A stretch of 64,000 nucleotides of DNA from an uncultured Ruminiclostridium sp. (GTDB lineage: Bacteria; Bacillota; Clostridia; Oscillospirales; Ruminococcaceae). The stretch is from positions 62,001 through 126,000 of the forward strand of contig CAJUQV010000001.1 of assembly GCA_910588335.1 (NCBI GenBank), given 5' to 3'. A program made the position numbers and the translations under genes. The notes beneath the pieces were generated by a model. The model did not search any database, was not told the origin of the DNA, and was given only the letters and a program-made list of their open reading frames with translations. Positions within the stretch are counted from its first letter, which is position 1. Every line of letters begins with the position of its first letter. Positions 16,728-26,123 of the stretch are shown here, piece by piece.

Positions 16728-17213
16728 ACGATCACACTCTTTCCCATAAAACGCGGAAAGCCTTTTGACTTTTGCCGCTTCCTTTTCTTATTTGATATAA
16801 TAACACATTTCGATAAAAAATGCAATAGTTTTTCTGCAAGTTCAACTAATTACAGTAAAAAAAGGGTTCTTTTTTAGGCAACATTTACAATAAAAATCGG
16901 TAAAAACATAAAAATGATTAAAAATGAATTTTTTATCTTGAAAAAATTCATAATTTGGTGTAAAATATAACCGCTGCCGAATGTCCGCCACATCTCATTC
17001 CAATCTTTAATCAAGTTGTTGCCTTAACCCGAAACACTAATACCACAGTATTAAAAGGGATTAGTGTTATGCGGCGTATTCCGGCTCTCGGTTCAGCGGA
17101 GGATAAAAATCCCACCCTGAACTTCGGAATTACTTTACAATTCCGACAGCATGTTAAAATGTACATGAATGTAAATATAAAAATTTCTCTAAAATGAAAG
17201 GGAGAACCGCGGA
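16728..17213 (+). promoter_or_regulatory. promoter and leader of the RpiR regulator gene
   Basis: TTGAAA (16938-16943), 17 bp, TAAAAT (16961-16966) is a good promoter for the downstream gene. The 240-nt leader holds ACCCGAAACACTAATACC...GGGATTAGTGTT (17028-17068), a member of the dispersed palindrome family, and the hairpin CGGAATT-ACTTTAC-AATTCCG (17123-17144), which resembles one at 56543-56565. Confidence 0.7.
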
Positions 17214-18104
17214 ATGGATATACAGAACAAAACCGACGACCGTGAACAAAGCAGTCTTATTGCCAAAATAAACGAAAAAATGTCGGAATTTTCAAAAAGC
17301 CAGCGCCTTATCGGAAACTTTATAACCAATCATTACGAACAGGCGGCATATATGACCGCCTTGAAGCTGGGAAGCACCGTGGGGGTAAGCGAAAGCACGG
17401 TGGTGAGATTCGCCATAGAAATGGGCTACGAGGGATACCCGGAAATGCAGAGGGATCTCCAGAGCTACAGCAAAACAAGGCTTACGGCTCTCCAGCGGCT
17501 TAACATAACCAATCATAGGATAGACCCGGAAAACGTATTTAAAAGCGTTCTGTTACAGGATATTGAAAGAATAAAAGCTACCGTGATGATGATCGAGGAA
17601 TCTGCCTTCGAATCGGCGGTAGACAGTATACTTTCGGCGGAAAATATCTATATTTTCGGCGCCATGAGCAGCAACGCCCTTGCAAGATTTATGGACAACT
17701 ACTTTCAGCTTATATTCAACAACGTCCATTTTGTACAGGCGTTAAACACCAGCGGAATATATCAGCAGCTTATAAGAATCGGCTGCAACGACATTTTTAT
17801 CGGCTTCAGCTTTCCCCGCTACTGCATAAGCACCACCAACGCGGCAAAATACGCCGCATCTCACGGGGCGAAGGTGATAGCCATTACCGACAGTATGACC
17901 TCCCCTTTGGGAGAAATTGCCGATCATGTGCTTCCGGCAAAAAGCGATATGGTAAGCTTTGCGGACAGCCTTGTTGCTCCGCTGAGTCTTATAAACGCCA
18001 TTATCGCCGCGGTAGGGATTAAAAGAAGGAATACCATTGAAGCCACTCTGAAACGCCTTGAAGAGATCTGGGACGAAAACGGAGTTTACACTGAACTTAA
18101 ATAA
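17214..18104 (+). CDS. MurR/RpiR-family transcription regulator
   Basis: Cytosolic DNA-binding regulator of 296 residues. The N-terminal HTH_6 domain spans about 10-90 (SKSQRLIGNFI; TVGVSESTVVRFAIEMGYEG). The C-terminal sugar-phosphate-binding SIS domain spans about 125-270, with YIFGAMSSNALARFMDNYF and AKVIAITDSMTSPL. Family members respond to phosphosugars and control sugar or amino-sugar genes; the ligand here cannot be read. AAAGGGAG precedes the ATG. It is 7 nt upstream of the oxidoreductase gene, so both are cotranscribed. Confidence 0.92.
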   Translation: MDIQNKTDDREQSSLIAKINEKMSEFSKSQRLIGNFITNHYEQAAYMTALKLGSTVGVSESTVVRFAIEMGYEGYPEMQRDLQSYSKTRLTALQRLNITNHRIDPENVFKSVLLQDIERIKATVMMIEESAFESAVDSILSAENIYIFGAMSSNALARFMDNYFQLIFNNVHFVQALNTSGIYQQLIRIGCNDIFIGFSFPRYCISTTNAAKYAASHGAKVIAITDSMTSPLGEIADHVLPAKSDMVSFADSLVAPLSLINAIIAAVGIKRRNTIEATLKRLEEIWDENGVYTELK

Positions 18105-18111
18105 AGAAAGT

Positions 18112-19338
18112 ATGAATAAAAAAACAATCATTATCGGCGGAGGAGCGGCAGGCTGCTTTGCCGCAATATTTTCCGCGGAAAACGGCAGCGAAACCGTAAT
18201 TATCGAACCCAACGACCGGCTGGGAAAAAAGCTTTCCATTACGGGAAAAGGGCGCTGCAACATAACCAACGACTGCGACAGGGATACCTTCCTGAAAAAT
18301 ATCTCCCGCAATCCCTCCTTTCTGAACGGAGCTATATCCAGATTCGACACAAAAGACTGCATGGACTTTATCGAATCCTTGGGCGTGCCGTTAAAAACAG
18401 AAAGAGGAAACAGAGTGTTTCCCGTCTCCGATAAGGCTTCGGACATAGTAAACGCCCTCAGTGAAAGAGCCGAACGATTGGGAGTAAAAATAATAAGGGA
18501 CAGAGCGGTAAAGATAAACTGCTCCCAAGAAGAGAAAAAAGTAATCGGCGTAAAGACCGAAAAAGGCTTTATCCACGGAGACAAAGTTGTTTTAGCCACC
18601 GGAGGGCTATCTTATCCCGCAACGGGCTCCACCGGAGACGGCTATAAAATGGCGAGGGCGCTCGGCCACACCGTAACCCCTCTTTCCCCCTCTCTCGTAC
18701 CATTGGAAACGATGACGGACTGCCTCCCTATGGCGGGACTTAACATAAAAAACGCCTTGTTTACCCTGCTGGACAATGAAAAAAAGAAAAAACTCTTTTC
18801 GGAACAGGGGGAATTCACCTTTGAAAGATACGGAATAGGCGGTCCCCTTACCTTAAGCGCCTCTTCCCGTATGGATTATATAACCGAGGGCAGATACACG
18901 GTCAGTATCGACTTCAAGCCCGCCCTTGACGAAAAAAAGCTTGACCTCAGGCTTTTGCGGGAAATATCCGCCGCCCCTTCAAAAACGGCTTACGACATAA
19001 TGCGCACGCTTTTACCCGAAAAATTGGTATCCGCCATTATACATGAAGCGGTGGTGCCCGATTGCAGAAAGGCGGGAGAAATAACCGCAAAGGAAAGAAA
19101 AGCCCTTATCTCGGCGCTTAAAGACTTTAAGCTTGACATAAAGGCCTTTCGTCCGATAAAAGAAGCAATAATTACCGACGGCGGCATATGCGTAAAGGAG
19201 ATAAATCCCGCGGATATGCAGTCAAAACTGATAAAGGGACTTCACTTCGCCGGAGAGATAATAGACGTTTCGGGCTATACCGGCGGGTTTAATTTACAGA
19301 TAGCCTATTCCACCGCCAAGGCTGCGGCGGTTTTATAG
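18112..19338 (+). CDS. NAD(P)/FAD-dependent oxidoreductase, HI0933/BaiN-like
   Basis: Flavoprotein of 408 residues. The N-terminus has the Rossmann dinucleotide motif IIIGGGAAGCFAA, then the family block LGKKLSITGKGRCNITN. LATGGLSYPATGSTGDGYKMA lies near residue 160-180 and LHFAGEIIDVSGYTGGFNLQ near the end. The family includes BaiN, proposed to act in gut bile-acid reduction, but most members have unknown substrates. I chose ATG 18112 because it begins directly with the dinucleotide fold and avoids overlap with the regulator. In Clostridia this gene commonly precedes cmk-plsC-ispH, as here. Confidence 0.9.
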   Translation: MNKKTIIIGGGAAGCFAAIFSAENGSETVIIEPNDRLGKKLSITGKGRCNITNDCDRDTFLKNISRNPSFLNGAISRFDTKDCMDFIESLGVPLKTERGNRVFPVSDKASDIVNALSERAERLGVKIIRDRAVKINCSQEEKKVIGVKTEKGFIHGDKVVLATGGLSYPATGSTGDGYKMARALGHTVTPLSPSLVPLETMTDCLPMAGLNIKNALFTLLDNEKKKKLFSEQGEFTFERYGIGGPLTLSASSRMDYITEGRYTVSIDFKPALDEKKLDLRLLREISAAPSKTAYDIMRTLLPEKLVSAIIHEAVVPDCRKAGEITAKERKALISALKDFKLDIKAFRPIKEAIITDGGICVKEINPADMQSKLIKGLHFAGEIIDVSGYTGGFNLQIAYSTAKAAAVL

Positions 19339-19415
19339 CAGCATGCCGCGGTATTGTCCCGTGAAAAACTTTGTCAGAATTCGCCTGAGTAATTATAAAA
19401 ATTTCGTGAAAAAAC

Positions 19416-19687
19416 TTGCGGAAAAATAATTTTTGTGTTATAATAATTCATGTTACGTTAAAAGAGAAAACACCCTTTTCATATCAGCTAAAGCGTTTAT
19501 TATCGTGTTTTTCAATATTGTGTGATTTTCGGGGATTATTTTATTGTCCCCAAGAACCTTTCGGCATTTGAATGCACGCGGAAAGCGCGGTCATATTTTT
19601 ACCGAAACGGAAAATATACCGACAGGATGTGCGGTCAAACGTTTGACAGGCTCTGATAAGTAAATGTGGATTAAGGGGATTAACAAG
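19416..19687 (+). promoter_or_regulatory. promoter and long leader of the cmk operon
   Basis: TTGCGG (19415-19420), 17 bp, TATAAT (19438-19443) gives a start near 19450 and a leader of about 240 nt. The leader holds small inverted repeats, for example GTCAAAC/GTTTGAC at 19634-19647 and CGGTCATATTTTTACCG. I could not assign it to a known riboswitch. Confidence 0.6.
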
Positions 19688-20374
19688 ATGATCTCAGTGG
19701 CGATCGACGGTCCCGTGGGTGCGGGAAAAAGCAGCGTCGCAAGGGAAAGCGCAAAGCGGCTCGGCTTTATTTACGCGGATACAGGCGCTTTGTACAGAGG
19801 CGTTGCACTGTACACCGTAAGAAAAGGCTTAAACGAAAACGACGCCGACTATAAAGAAAAGGCGGAGACTATGCTTCCCGAAATTACGGTGGAGCCTAAA
19901 CTTGTAAACGGGGAACAAAGAATTTTCCTTTGCGGCGAGGACGTTTCGGAGGAAATCAGAAAACCCGAAATTTCAATGGCGGCAAGCTCGGTGTCCACGA
20001 TTCCCGCCGTAAGAGAGTTTCTCCTTGACCTTCAAAGAGATATCGCTAAAAAAAACAATGTCCTTATGGACGGACGAGATATAGGAACGGTTGTACTTCC
20101 TTCCGCTCAGGTTAAAATTTTCATAACCGCAAGCCCTGAAATAAGGGCAAAAAGACGGTTTAAAGAACTTATCGAAAAGGGAGTGGACACCACTCTGGAA
20201 CAGGTGTTCAACGATCTTAACCGAAGAGATTATCAGGACAGCCACCGCGCGGTGTCTCCGCTGAAAATGGCGGAGGACGCGGTGCTTTTGGATACCTCCG
20301 ATCTGGATTTTGAACAGTCGGTGCAAAAAGTCACCGAGCTGGCCGAAGCGGCGGCGAAAAAAGACAAACAGTAA
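19688..20374 (+). CDS. cmk: cytidylate kinase
   Basis: Phosphorylates CMP and dCMP to diphosphates with ATP. The 228 residues start MISVAIDGPVGAGKSSVA with a P-loop, followed by YADTGALYRGVAL, MDGRDIGTVVLP, FITASPEIRAKRR and RRDYQDSHRAVSPL, all diagnostic of bacterial CMP kinase. ATG 19688 has AAGGGG 9 nt upstream; the ATG at 19664 lacks a ribosome site. First gene of the cmk-plsC-ispH/rpsA operon. Confidence 0.96.
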   Translation: MISVAIDGPVGAGKSSVARESAKRLGFIYADTGALYRGVALYTVRKGLNENDADYKEKAETMLPEITVEPKLVNGEQRIFLCGEDVSEEIRKPEISMAASSVSTIPAVREFLLDLQRDIAKKNNVLMDGRDIGTVVLPSAQVKIFITASPEIRAKRRFKELIEKGVDTTLEQVFNDLNRRDYQDSHRAVSPLKMAEDAVLLDTSDLDFEQSVQKVTELAEAAAKKDKQ

Positions 20375-20400
20375 AATAAAGAAAAAGCCGGTGTAATGCT

Positions 20401-21039
20401 ATGTATATGTTTTTCAGAAAATTGGTGGAAATCTGGTTTAAACACTTGAAATTCAAAATGACTGTGCTTAATCCGGAAAATATCCCCGCGCAGAACGGCG
20501 GCTTTATTGTGGCAAGCAATCACCTTTCCTATTCCGACCCGCCCGTCATCGCGGCGGTGTTTAAGGGAAAATTCAGCTTTATGGCAAAAAGCGAGCTGTT
20601 TAAAAACAAGCTTTTCGCATGGCTCATCACCAGATGCGGCGCTTTCCCCGTGGTTCGCGGAGCAAAGGACGGCGCTGCAATAGAAAGAGCCGTTAATGAT
20701 ATAGAAAAAAACAGAATATTCGTTATTTTCCCCGAAGGCACCCGTTCAAAGGACGGCGTCATAGCCAGAGCAAAATCCGGAGTGGCGCTGATAGCGGGTA
20801 AAGCCAACGCGCCCATTGTGCCCGTCTGCATTATGTACGGAGTCAACGGAAAAAAACGCGACTGTACCGTTGCGGTGGGGGAAATGATCTCCTCCGAGGA
20901 GATAGCCATAGCGGATATAACCGACAGAAAGCGTATAAAGACGGTATCCTCCCTTATTATGGACAATATATGCGCCTTACAGAAGCAGATATGCGAAGAA
21001 TACCATGTTCCGGTTCCCGGAAGCGAGGCGCTTTTGTGA
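20401..21039 (+). CDS. plsC: 1-acyl-sn-glycerol-3-phosphate acyltransferase
   Basis: Membrane-associated enzyme that acylates lysophosphatidate to phosphatidate in phospholipid synthesis. Its 212 residues contain the catalytic HX4D motif NHLSYSDPP near 40 and the substrate motif FPEGTRSKDG near 115, then APIVPVCIMYG. The ribosome site is weak (AAAGCCGGTG), but the gene lies 26 nt after cmk. Its TGA overlaps the GTG start of the next gene. Confidence 0.93.
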   Translation: MYMFFRKLVEIWFKHLKFKMTVLNPENIPAQNGGFIVASNHLSYSDPPVIAAVFKGKFSFMAKSELFKNKLFAWLITRCGAFPVVRGAKDGAAIERAVNDIEKNRIFVIFPEGTRSKDGVIARAKSGVALIAGKANAPIVPVCIMYGVNGKKRDCTVAVGEMISSEEIAIADITDRKRIKTVSSLIMDNICALQKQICEEYHVPVPGSEALL

Positions 21040-23141
21040 GCGCTTATTCAGGCGGCAGCGGCAAAGGAATGGAAAGTGCGGAAAATATAGGAAGCGTTCA
21101 TATTGCCGTCGCTTCTACGGCGGGTTTCTGCTTCGGCGTAAAAAGAGCCGTCAGGTATGCGGAACGCCTTGCGGAAGAGGGCGGCGGATATACCTTGGGA
21201 CAGATTATACACAATCCGTTTGTTGCCTCCGATCTTGAAAAGCGCGGCGTAAAAGCCGTGGAAAGCCTTGACGAGATTGCCGACGGCAAAAAAGTTATTA
21301 TAAGAAGCCATGGAGTGGGACAAGCCGTTTACGGCGAGCTGAAAAGGCGGGGAATCGAATACATCGACGCTACCTGTCCCTTTGTGGCGAATATACACAG
21401 AATCGTAAGAGAAAAAAGTGAAAATGGCGCCCGCGTAATCATAGTGGGTGATCCTTCCCATCCCGAAGTCAAGGGAATAAAAGGACATTGTCTCACTGAA
21501 AGCCGCGTTGTGGACAGTATTCGAGACATAGAACTATTGATTTCGGACAAACTGTTTGTGCAAAACGCACTAATTTTAGTAGTCCAAACCACCTATCAAT
21601 TAGCAAAATGGATAGAATATAAAAAAATTATTAAAAAACACTGTACAAATCTGCAAATTTTTGATACAATATGTAAAGCGACTGCCGAAAGGCAGAACGA
21701 GGCGGAAGAATTAGCGAAAAAATGTGACATTATGATTGTGGCGGGAGGTGCTCGGAGCAGCAATACCGCCAAACTTACAAAGCTTTGCGCCGCCCGCTGC
21801 AAAACTTTTTTCACCGAGAGCGCCGAAGCTCTTCCCACCGATGAAATAAGGAACCTATTAACCGAGCTGAATTTGGAAAGACACGGCGCGGATATTTATA
21901 TAGGCATTACCGCGGGAGCATCGACTCCGAACGGGACAATAAAGGAGGTTCATAGAATTATGAGCGAAATCACAAAGAATGAAGAAATGGATATTGACTT
22001 CATGGCGGAGGTCGACAAGACCTTTAAAAGAGTATATATAGGGAATAGGGTCAAGGCGTTGGTCGTGTCGGTCAACAATACCGAAGCCGTTGTGGACATT
22101 GGCACAAAGCACAGCGGATATATTCCCGCCGATGAACTCACCGCTACTCCGGGAATGCTCCCCAAAGACGTAGTAAAGCCCGGCGACGAGATCGACTGTG
22201 TGGTAACTTCCATAAACGATGCCGAAGGCGTGGTTTATCTTTCCAAGAAAAAGGTTGACGCCGCTGCAGGTCTTGAAAAGCTTACCGCCGCGTTTAACGA
22301 AAACGCTACGGTTTCCGGCGTTGTTACAGGAGTTATAAAGGGCGGCGTTATCGTTACCTGCGAGGGAACAAGAGTATTCGTACCCGCCTCTCATACCGGC
22401 GTGCCCCGTGCGCGCAAGGGCGAGACCGAAACTCCCGAAGAGCTTGTAAAGAAGCTTGAAACTCTTCTTAAGAAGGAAGTCAAGCTGAAAATAATCGAGG
22501 TTGCCGAGGGCAGAGGAAGAGTGGTAGGCTCCATAAAGAATGCCTCCAAGGAAGAAAGCGAAGCTCTTAAGACAAAATTCTGGTCCGAGATCGAAGTAGG
22601 AAAGAAATACATAGGCGAGGTAAAGTCTATGGAAAGCTACGGCGTATTTGTCGATCTTGGCGGAGTGGACGGAATGGTGCATTCCTCTGAGCTGACATGG
22701 AACAGAATCAAGCATCCACGCGAAATTGTTTCCATAGGAGACAAGCTTGAGGTATATGTAAAGAGCTACGATCCCGAAAAGAAACGCGTAAGTCTCGGCG
22801 CCAAGAATCCCGACGACAATCCCTGGACAAAGTTCCTTTCCGAATTTGCGGTAGGCGACATTGTAAAGGCTCAGATTGTAAGCACTACCCCCTTTGGTGC
22901 TTTTGCGCAGATTATCCCCGGCGTGGACGGCCTTATTCATATCAGCCAGATAAGCCTTGACAGAGTTACCAACGTTTCTCAGTATCTTACAATCGGACAG
23001 GTTGTTGAGGCAAAGATCACCGAAATCGACGAGGAAAAGAACAGAGTAAGCCTTTCAATAAAGGAACTTCTTGAAGAGACGGAGGAGGCCGAGGGAGAAG
23101 CCGATTACGATGAGGAAACTGATGGCGAGGAAAATGAATAA
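21036..23141 (+). CDS. ispH: 4-hydroxy-3-methylbut-2-enyl diphosphate reductase fused to four S1 domains
   Basis: Bifunctional protein of about 701 residues. The N-terminal half is IspH, the last enzyme of the MEP isoprenoid pathway, with the three iron-sulfur cysteines in AGFCFGVKRA, DATCPFV and DTICKATAERQ and active-site histidines in IIHNP, RSHGVG and DPSHPEV. The C-terminal half has four S1 RNA-binding repeats, for example VVSVNNTEAVVDIG and SMESYGVFVDLGG, equivalent to ribosomal protein S1 (RpsA). This fusion is known in Clostridia. I chose the GTG at 21036, which overlaps the plsC stop and has GAGG 7 nt upstream; ATG 21069 is the alternative. A hairpin CAATGTCAT/ATGACATTG follows the stop at once. 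Confidence 0.95.
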   Translation: MSAYSGGSGKGMESAENIGSVHIAVASTAGFCFGVKRAVRYAERLAEEGGGYTLGQIIHNPFVASDLEKRGVKAVESLDEIADGKKVIIRSHGVGQAVYGELKRRGIEYIDATCPFVANIHRIVREKSENGARVIIVGDPSHPEVKGIKGHCLTESRVVDSIRDIELLISDKLFVQNALILVVQTTYQLAKWIEYKKIIKKHCTNLQIFDTICKATAERQNEAEELAKKCDIMIVAGGARSSNTAKLTKLCAARCKTFFTESAEALPTDEIRNLLTELNLERHGADIYIGITAGASTPNGTIKEVHRIMSEITKNEEMDIDFMAEVDKTFKRVYIGNRVKALVVSVNNTEAVVDIGTKHSGYIPADELTATPGMLPKDVVKPGDEIDCVVTSINDAEGVVYLSKKKVDAAAGLEKLTAAFNENATVSGVVTGVIKGGVIVTCEGTRVFVPASHTGVPRARKGETETPEELVKKLETLLKKEVKLKIIEVAEGRGRVVGSIKNASKEESEALKTKFWSEIEVGKKYIGEVKSMESYGVFVDLGGVDGMVHSSELTWNRIKHPREIVSIGDKLEVYVKSYDPEKKRVSLGAKNPDDNPWTKFLSEFAVGDIVKAQIVSTTPFGAFAQIIPGVDGLIHISQISLDRVTNVSQYLTIGQVVEAKITEIDEEKNRVSLSIKELLEETEEAEGEADYDEETDGEENE

Positions 23142-23508
23142 CAATGTCATCCTTCCATAAAGAATGACATTGCCGCATGGCGTAATATTACTGTTACCCC
23201 AACCAAGCTCTTCCATGTTATGTAACATATTAACGGAAGCTGCTTTGGAGTGGATCAGGACAATGAACAGCATTGCCGGCTGCGCCCAGAAAATCATCAG
23301 AATGAGATAATCAGCGATTAATATGGCCAAAATCCCGACAAATGCGCCGGAATGAAAGTATGAACCTCAAGGGGGAGGCCTGCGACATTGGTAGGACTTC
23401 ACTTGAGGTTCTATTGTTATATTCATTTGAAAACAGTTTTCGGGTACTGTTTGCCCGCCTTTACTCCGAGGCTTGATAAGTTTATTATGCTCCAACGGAT
23501 AATGCCTA
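23142..23508. other. intergenic stretch with hairpins and no supported gene
   Basis: Begins with the hairpin 23142-23172 and contains the inverted repeat GAACCTCAAG (23362-23371) / CTTGAGGTTC (23402-23411). A minus-strand frame at 23055-23330 reads hydrophobic stretches (YLILMIFWAQPAMLFIVLI) and could be a fragment of a lost membrane protein, but it overlaps the end of the ispH/rpsA gene and I do not recognise it. Confidence 0.4.
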
Positions 23509-23568
23509 TTGACAAAGACGACAAATTATGATATAAATATAATAAAGTAAAAGGAAGGCTTGACAAAC

Positions 23569-23607
23569 ATGATTCTATTCGATATACTTGCGACAGGCAG
23601 ACGTTAA
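23569..23607 (+). CDS. leader peptide, 12 residues
   Basis: ATG preceded by AAAGGAAGG with 10 nt spacing reads MILFDILATGRR and stops with TAA. It lies between a strong promoter and a terminator. The two final arginines recall arrest motifs of drug-responsive leader peptides, but I do not recognise this exact peptide. Its role would be to sense ribosome stalling. Confidence 0.55.
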   Translation: MILFDILATGRR

Positions 23608-23636
23608 TTCTGTCAACTTTTACTACCTAAAACAGA

Positions 23637-23685
23637 AGACATATCTCTTACATTATTATTGTGACGGAAAAGATATGTCTTTTTG
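23637..23685 (+). terminator. terminator of the attenuator unit
   Basis: AGACATATCT (23637-23646) pairs perfectly with AGATATGTCT (23671-23680), followed by TTTTT. Confidence 0.85.
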
Positions 23686-23757
23686 CTTTGCGCTCCTATA
23701 AAAAGTTACTTCATCATAACTTTGTTTTTTATGTCAAGCCCATATAGGAAGAACTAA

Positions 23758-26079
23758 ATGATACACATAAAAAGCCCAAAAAGCCATATATCTTACAAAT
23801 GCCAGAAGATTTTCGTCGGGATCGTCTGCTGCATTTTGATTGCAGGGACTTGTTTTACAATTGCCACAAACACTGTGTTGTTAAACGGGGCACACCGGAC
23901 CGTCATATCTAAAACAGACCGCTATATCTCCGAACTATCCCAAAGCATACGCAATGCCCTTCAAGACAGATTTCAAAGAACACTGATGGTTCTCGAATCA
24001 GTTGCCCTCAGCTGCAAGCAGGAAACCGTGCTATCCGTAGGCGAGCTGGAGGAATTGCAGGAGCAGGCTAAACTACTCCAATTTGAGTATTTCGCGTTTA
24101 TTTCTCCGGATGGTTCCACGATTTGCTCCGATGGCATATCTCGTACTTTTGCAGAACAAGATGGAATTATGAAGTCCTTTAAGGGAGAACCGGTGATTGA
24201 TGTGAAAACCCCTGAGGCAGAACTCAATGTTCAAAACAAAAAAATACCGATTTTTGCGGTTCCAATTTATTCCCGCACGGGAAGCGGGGAAGTTATCGGG
24301 GTTCTTGCGGCGCCCATTTCGCCGGAACGGACAGATTTCTTTTTGACGCAATCCTATTATGGCGGCAATGTTTTCTTCAATATCATTGAGTCTGACGGAA
24401 CGGAAGTATTCATGACAAAACGCTCTCATATTTCGCGGTTTGATGAATTACTGGAATCTGACAGCGTAAATAATGTATTCGACGCTTTGGATGTCAATGT
24501 GAAGATCATAAGCGATACCGGCATTGATGATTTAAGAAAGGCCGCCGCCACAGATCATGACGCGACAATCCGGTTTCACCTTCTGAATGACGATATTACA
24601 CAGACTGCCCAGCTTACGCATATAGGCGGTACTGATTTGTGCATATGGATGGTTGATACCAATGATGCGGTGAGCGAAGGACTTGACCAGATTTTAAATG
24701 AGGCATCCGGTGTCAACGTTTTCGCGATCATATGTTTCAGCGTGTTGATTATCGCTTTGATTTTTCTTTATCGAAAGAATATGCATATTCTCATGGTAGA
24801 CCCTGTCACCGATGGTTACAGTCCCTCCCGTTTTAATCAAGAAGCGGAGCATTTGATCCAACATTCATCTCCCGGCGATTATACGTTTATCGTAATGAAT
24901 ACCGCCGGTCTCAAACTGTTCAACGATATCTACGGGTATGATGAAAGCAACCGCATTTTAAAACATATCCACAACACAATTCTAAAATATATGGAAGGAG
25001 GCGAGCTGCTGGCCCGTTCCAGTGCGGATGATTTTAGCATACTGATTCGCACAAAAAGCAAAGAAGTAATTATTCGGAAATTGGATCTTATCGTTAAAAA
25101 AATCAATCAATTCAATGATGAACTGGAGGAAAAGCAATGGATAATGTTCAAAGCGGGCGTGTATCAGATTGTGGATACCACACTGCCGATTGTTTATATC
25201 AGTGACAGAGCTAATATTGCCCGAAAAAAGTTGAAGATGCCGGCCGGAGGCATACTTTACTCCTGCGGTTTTTATGCGGAGGAAGACCGCGCACAGCTCC
25301 AGCAAGAGAATATACTGATAAACAAGATGGATGATGCGCTGAAAAATCAGGATTTCAAGGTATATTTACAGCCGAAAGTAGACATCCCCACAGGCAAGAT
25401 TATCAATGCCGAGGCGCTGGTTCGTTGGAAAGATGCGGACATGGGAATTATTTCGCCTGATAAATTTATACCTTTATTTGAAAAGATAGGATTTATCCGG
25501 CGGCTTGACCTTTATATGTGGGAGCAGGTCTGTATCCGGCTGCGCCGATGGATAGATGCGGGACTGCAACCCATTGCGATTTCTGTCAACCTGTCCCGAA
25601 TGCATTTGATAAACAAGGATTTTCTTGTGCCTTTTATAGAAGTGCAGAAAAAATACTGCATTCCGCCGGAACTTCTGGAGCTTGAATTGACTGAAACAGC
25701 GTTTCAGGATCTTCCGAACGCGATCCCGGAAGCAATCTCTCAAATCCATATGGCCGGCTACACTTGCTCCTTAGATGATTTTGGAAGCGGATATTCTTCC
25801 TTGAATAATCTGGAAGCATTGGATATTGATGTTTTGAAGTTGGATTGTAAATTCCTTCGGGATGCTCATACTGAAAACGATAGAGGGCATATAGTTATTG
25901 AAGAATTGGTACATATGGCTAAACGCCTTGGAATTACAGTTTGCTGTGAGGGGGTGGAAACGGAAACTCAGCTTGAATTTTTGAAAAAGTGTCACTGCGA
26001 CATAGGTCAGGGTTATTTATTTTCTAAGCCGGTTGATGTGGCGGATTTTGAACGGCAGTTGTTCGGCGTTCCATTATAA
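23758..26079 (+). CDS. membrane Cache-GGDEF(degenerate)-EAL protein
   Basis: Predicted cyclic-di-GMP phosphodiesterase of 773 residues. A membrane segment at about 18-42 and another at 318-337 bracket an extracellular Cache-like sensor. The GGDEF domain (about 345-490) is degenerate: the signature position reads RSSADDFS near 420, so synthase activity is not expected. The EAL domain (about 510-765) keeps EALVRW near 551, NLSRMHL, ELTETAF, DDFGSGYSS near 673, CEGVETETQ and GQGYLFSKP, so it is probably active and lowers cyclic-di-GMP. AGGAAG precedes the ATG. It follows the attenuator unit and precedes a chemoreceptor by 44 nt, suggesting one transcript linking c-di-GMP and chemotaxis. Confidence 0.92.
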   Translation: MIHIKSPKSHISYKCQKIFVGIVCCILIAGTCFTIATNTVLLNGAHRTVISKTDRYISELSQSIRNALQDRFQRTLMVLESVALSCKQETVLSVGELEELQEQAKLLQFEYFAFISPDGSTICSDGISRTFAEQDGIMKSFKGEPVIDVKTPEAELNVQNKKIPIFAVPIYSRTGSGEVIGVLAAPISPERTDFFLTQSYYGGNVFFNIIESDGTEVFMTKRSHISRFDELLESDSVNNVFDALDVNVKIISDTGIDDLRKAAATDHDATIRFHLLNDDITQTAQLTHIGGTDLCIWMVDTNDAVSEGLDQILNEASGVNVFAIICFSVLIIALIFLYRKNMHILMVDPVTDGYSPSRFNQEAEHLIQHSSPGDYTFIVMNTAGLKLFNDIYGYDESNRILKHIHNTILKYMEGGELLARSSADDFSILIRTKSKEVIIRKLDLIVKKINQFNDELEEKQWIMFKAGVYQIVDTTLPIVYISDRANIARKKLKMPAGGILYSCGFYAEEDRAQLQQENILINKMDDALKNQDFKVYLQPKVDIPTGKIINAEALVRWKDADMGIISPDKFIPLFEKIGFIRRLDLYMWEQVCIRLRRWIDAGLQPIAISVNLSRMHLINKDFLVPFIEVQKKYCIPPELLELELTETAFQDLPNAIPEAISQIHMAGYTCSLDDFGSGYSSLNNLEALDIDVLKLDCKFLRDAHTENDRGHIVIEELVHMAKRLGITVCCEGVETETQLEFLKKCHCDIGQGYLFSKPVDVADFERQLFGVPL

Positions 26080-26123
26080 CAAAAACAAATATATAATTTT
26101 TGAATGTATGGAGGAAAAAAATC

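Larger units (their letters stand above)
23509..23685 (+). promoter_or_regulatory. promoter-leader peptide-terminator unit, probable transcription attenuator
   Basis: A near-perfect promoter, TTGACA (23509-23514), 17 bp, TATAAA (23532-23537), is followed by a 12-codon frame with a good ribosome site and then an intrinsic terminator. GACAG (23592-23596) can pair with CTGTC (23610-23614). TTCTGT (23608-23613) can instead pair with ACAGAA (23632-23637), which touches the 5' arm of the terminator. That is the layout of ribosome-stalling attenuators known upstream of antibiotic-resistance genes. The next gene is a signalling protein at 23758. Confidence 0.65.

Noticed and set aside
17742..18599. 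285-residue minus-strand frame
   Set aside because: Spans the ends of two well-supported plus-strand genes and has no recognisable motif.
21858..22940. 360-residue minus-strand frame
   Set aside because: Lies entirely opposite the IspH-S1 fusion; its composition reflects the codon bias of the real gene.
23055..23330. 91-residue hydrophobic minus-strand frame
   Set aside because: Overlaps the 3' end of the ispH/rpsA gene and has no recognisable family; at most a fragment of a lost membrane protein.
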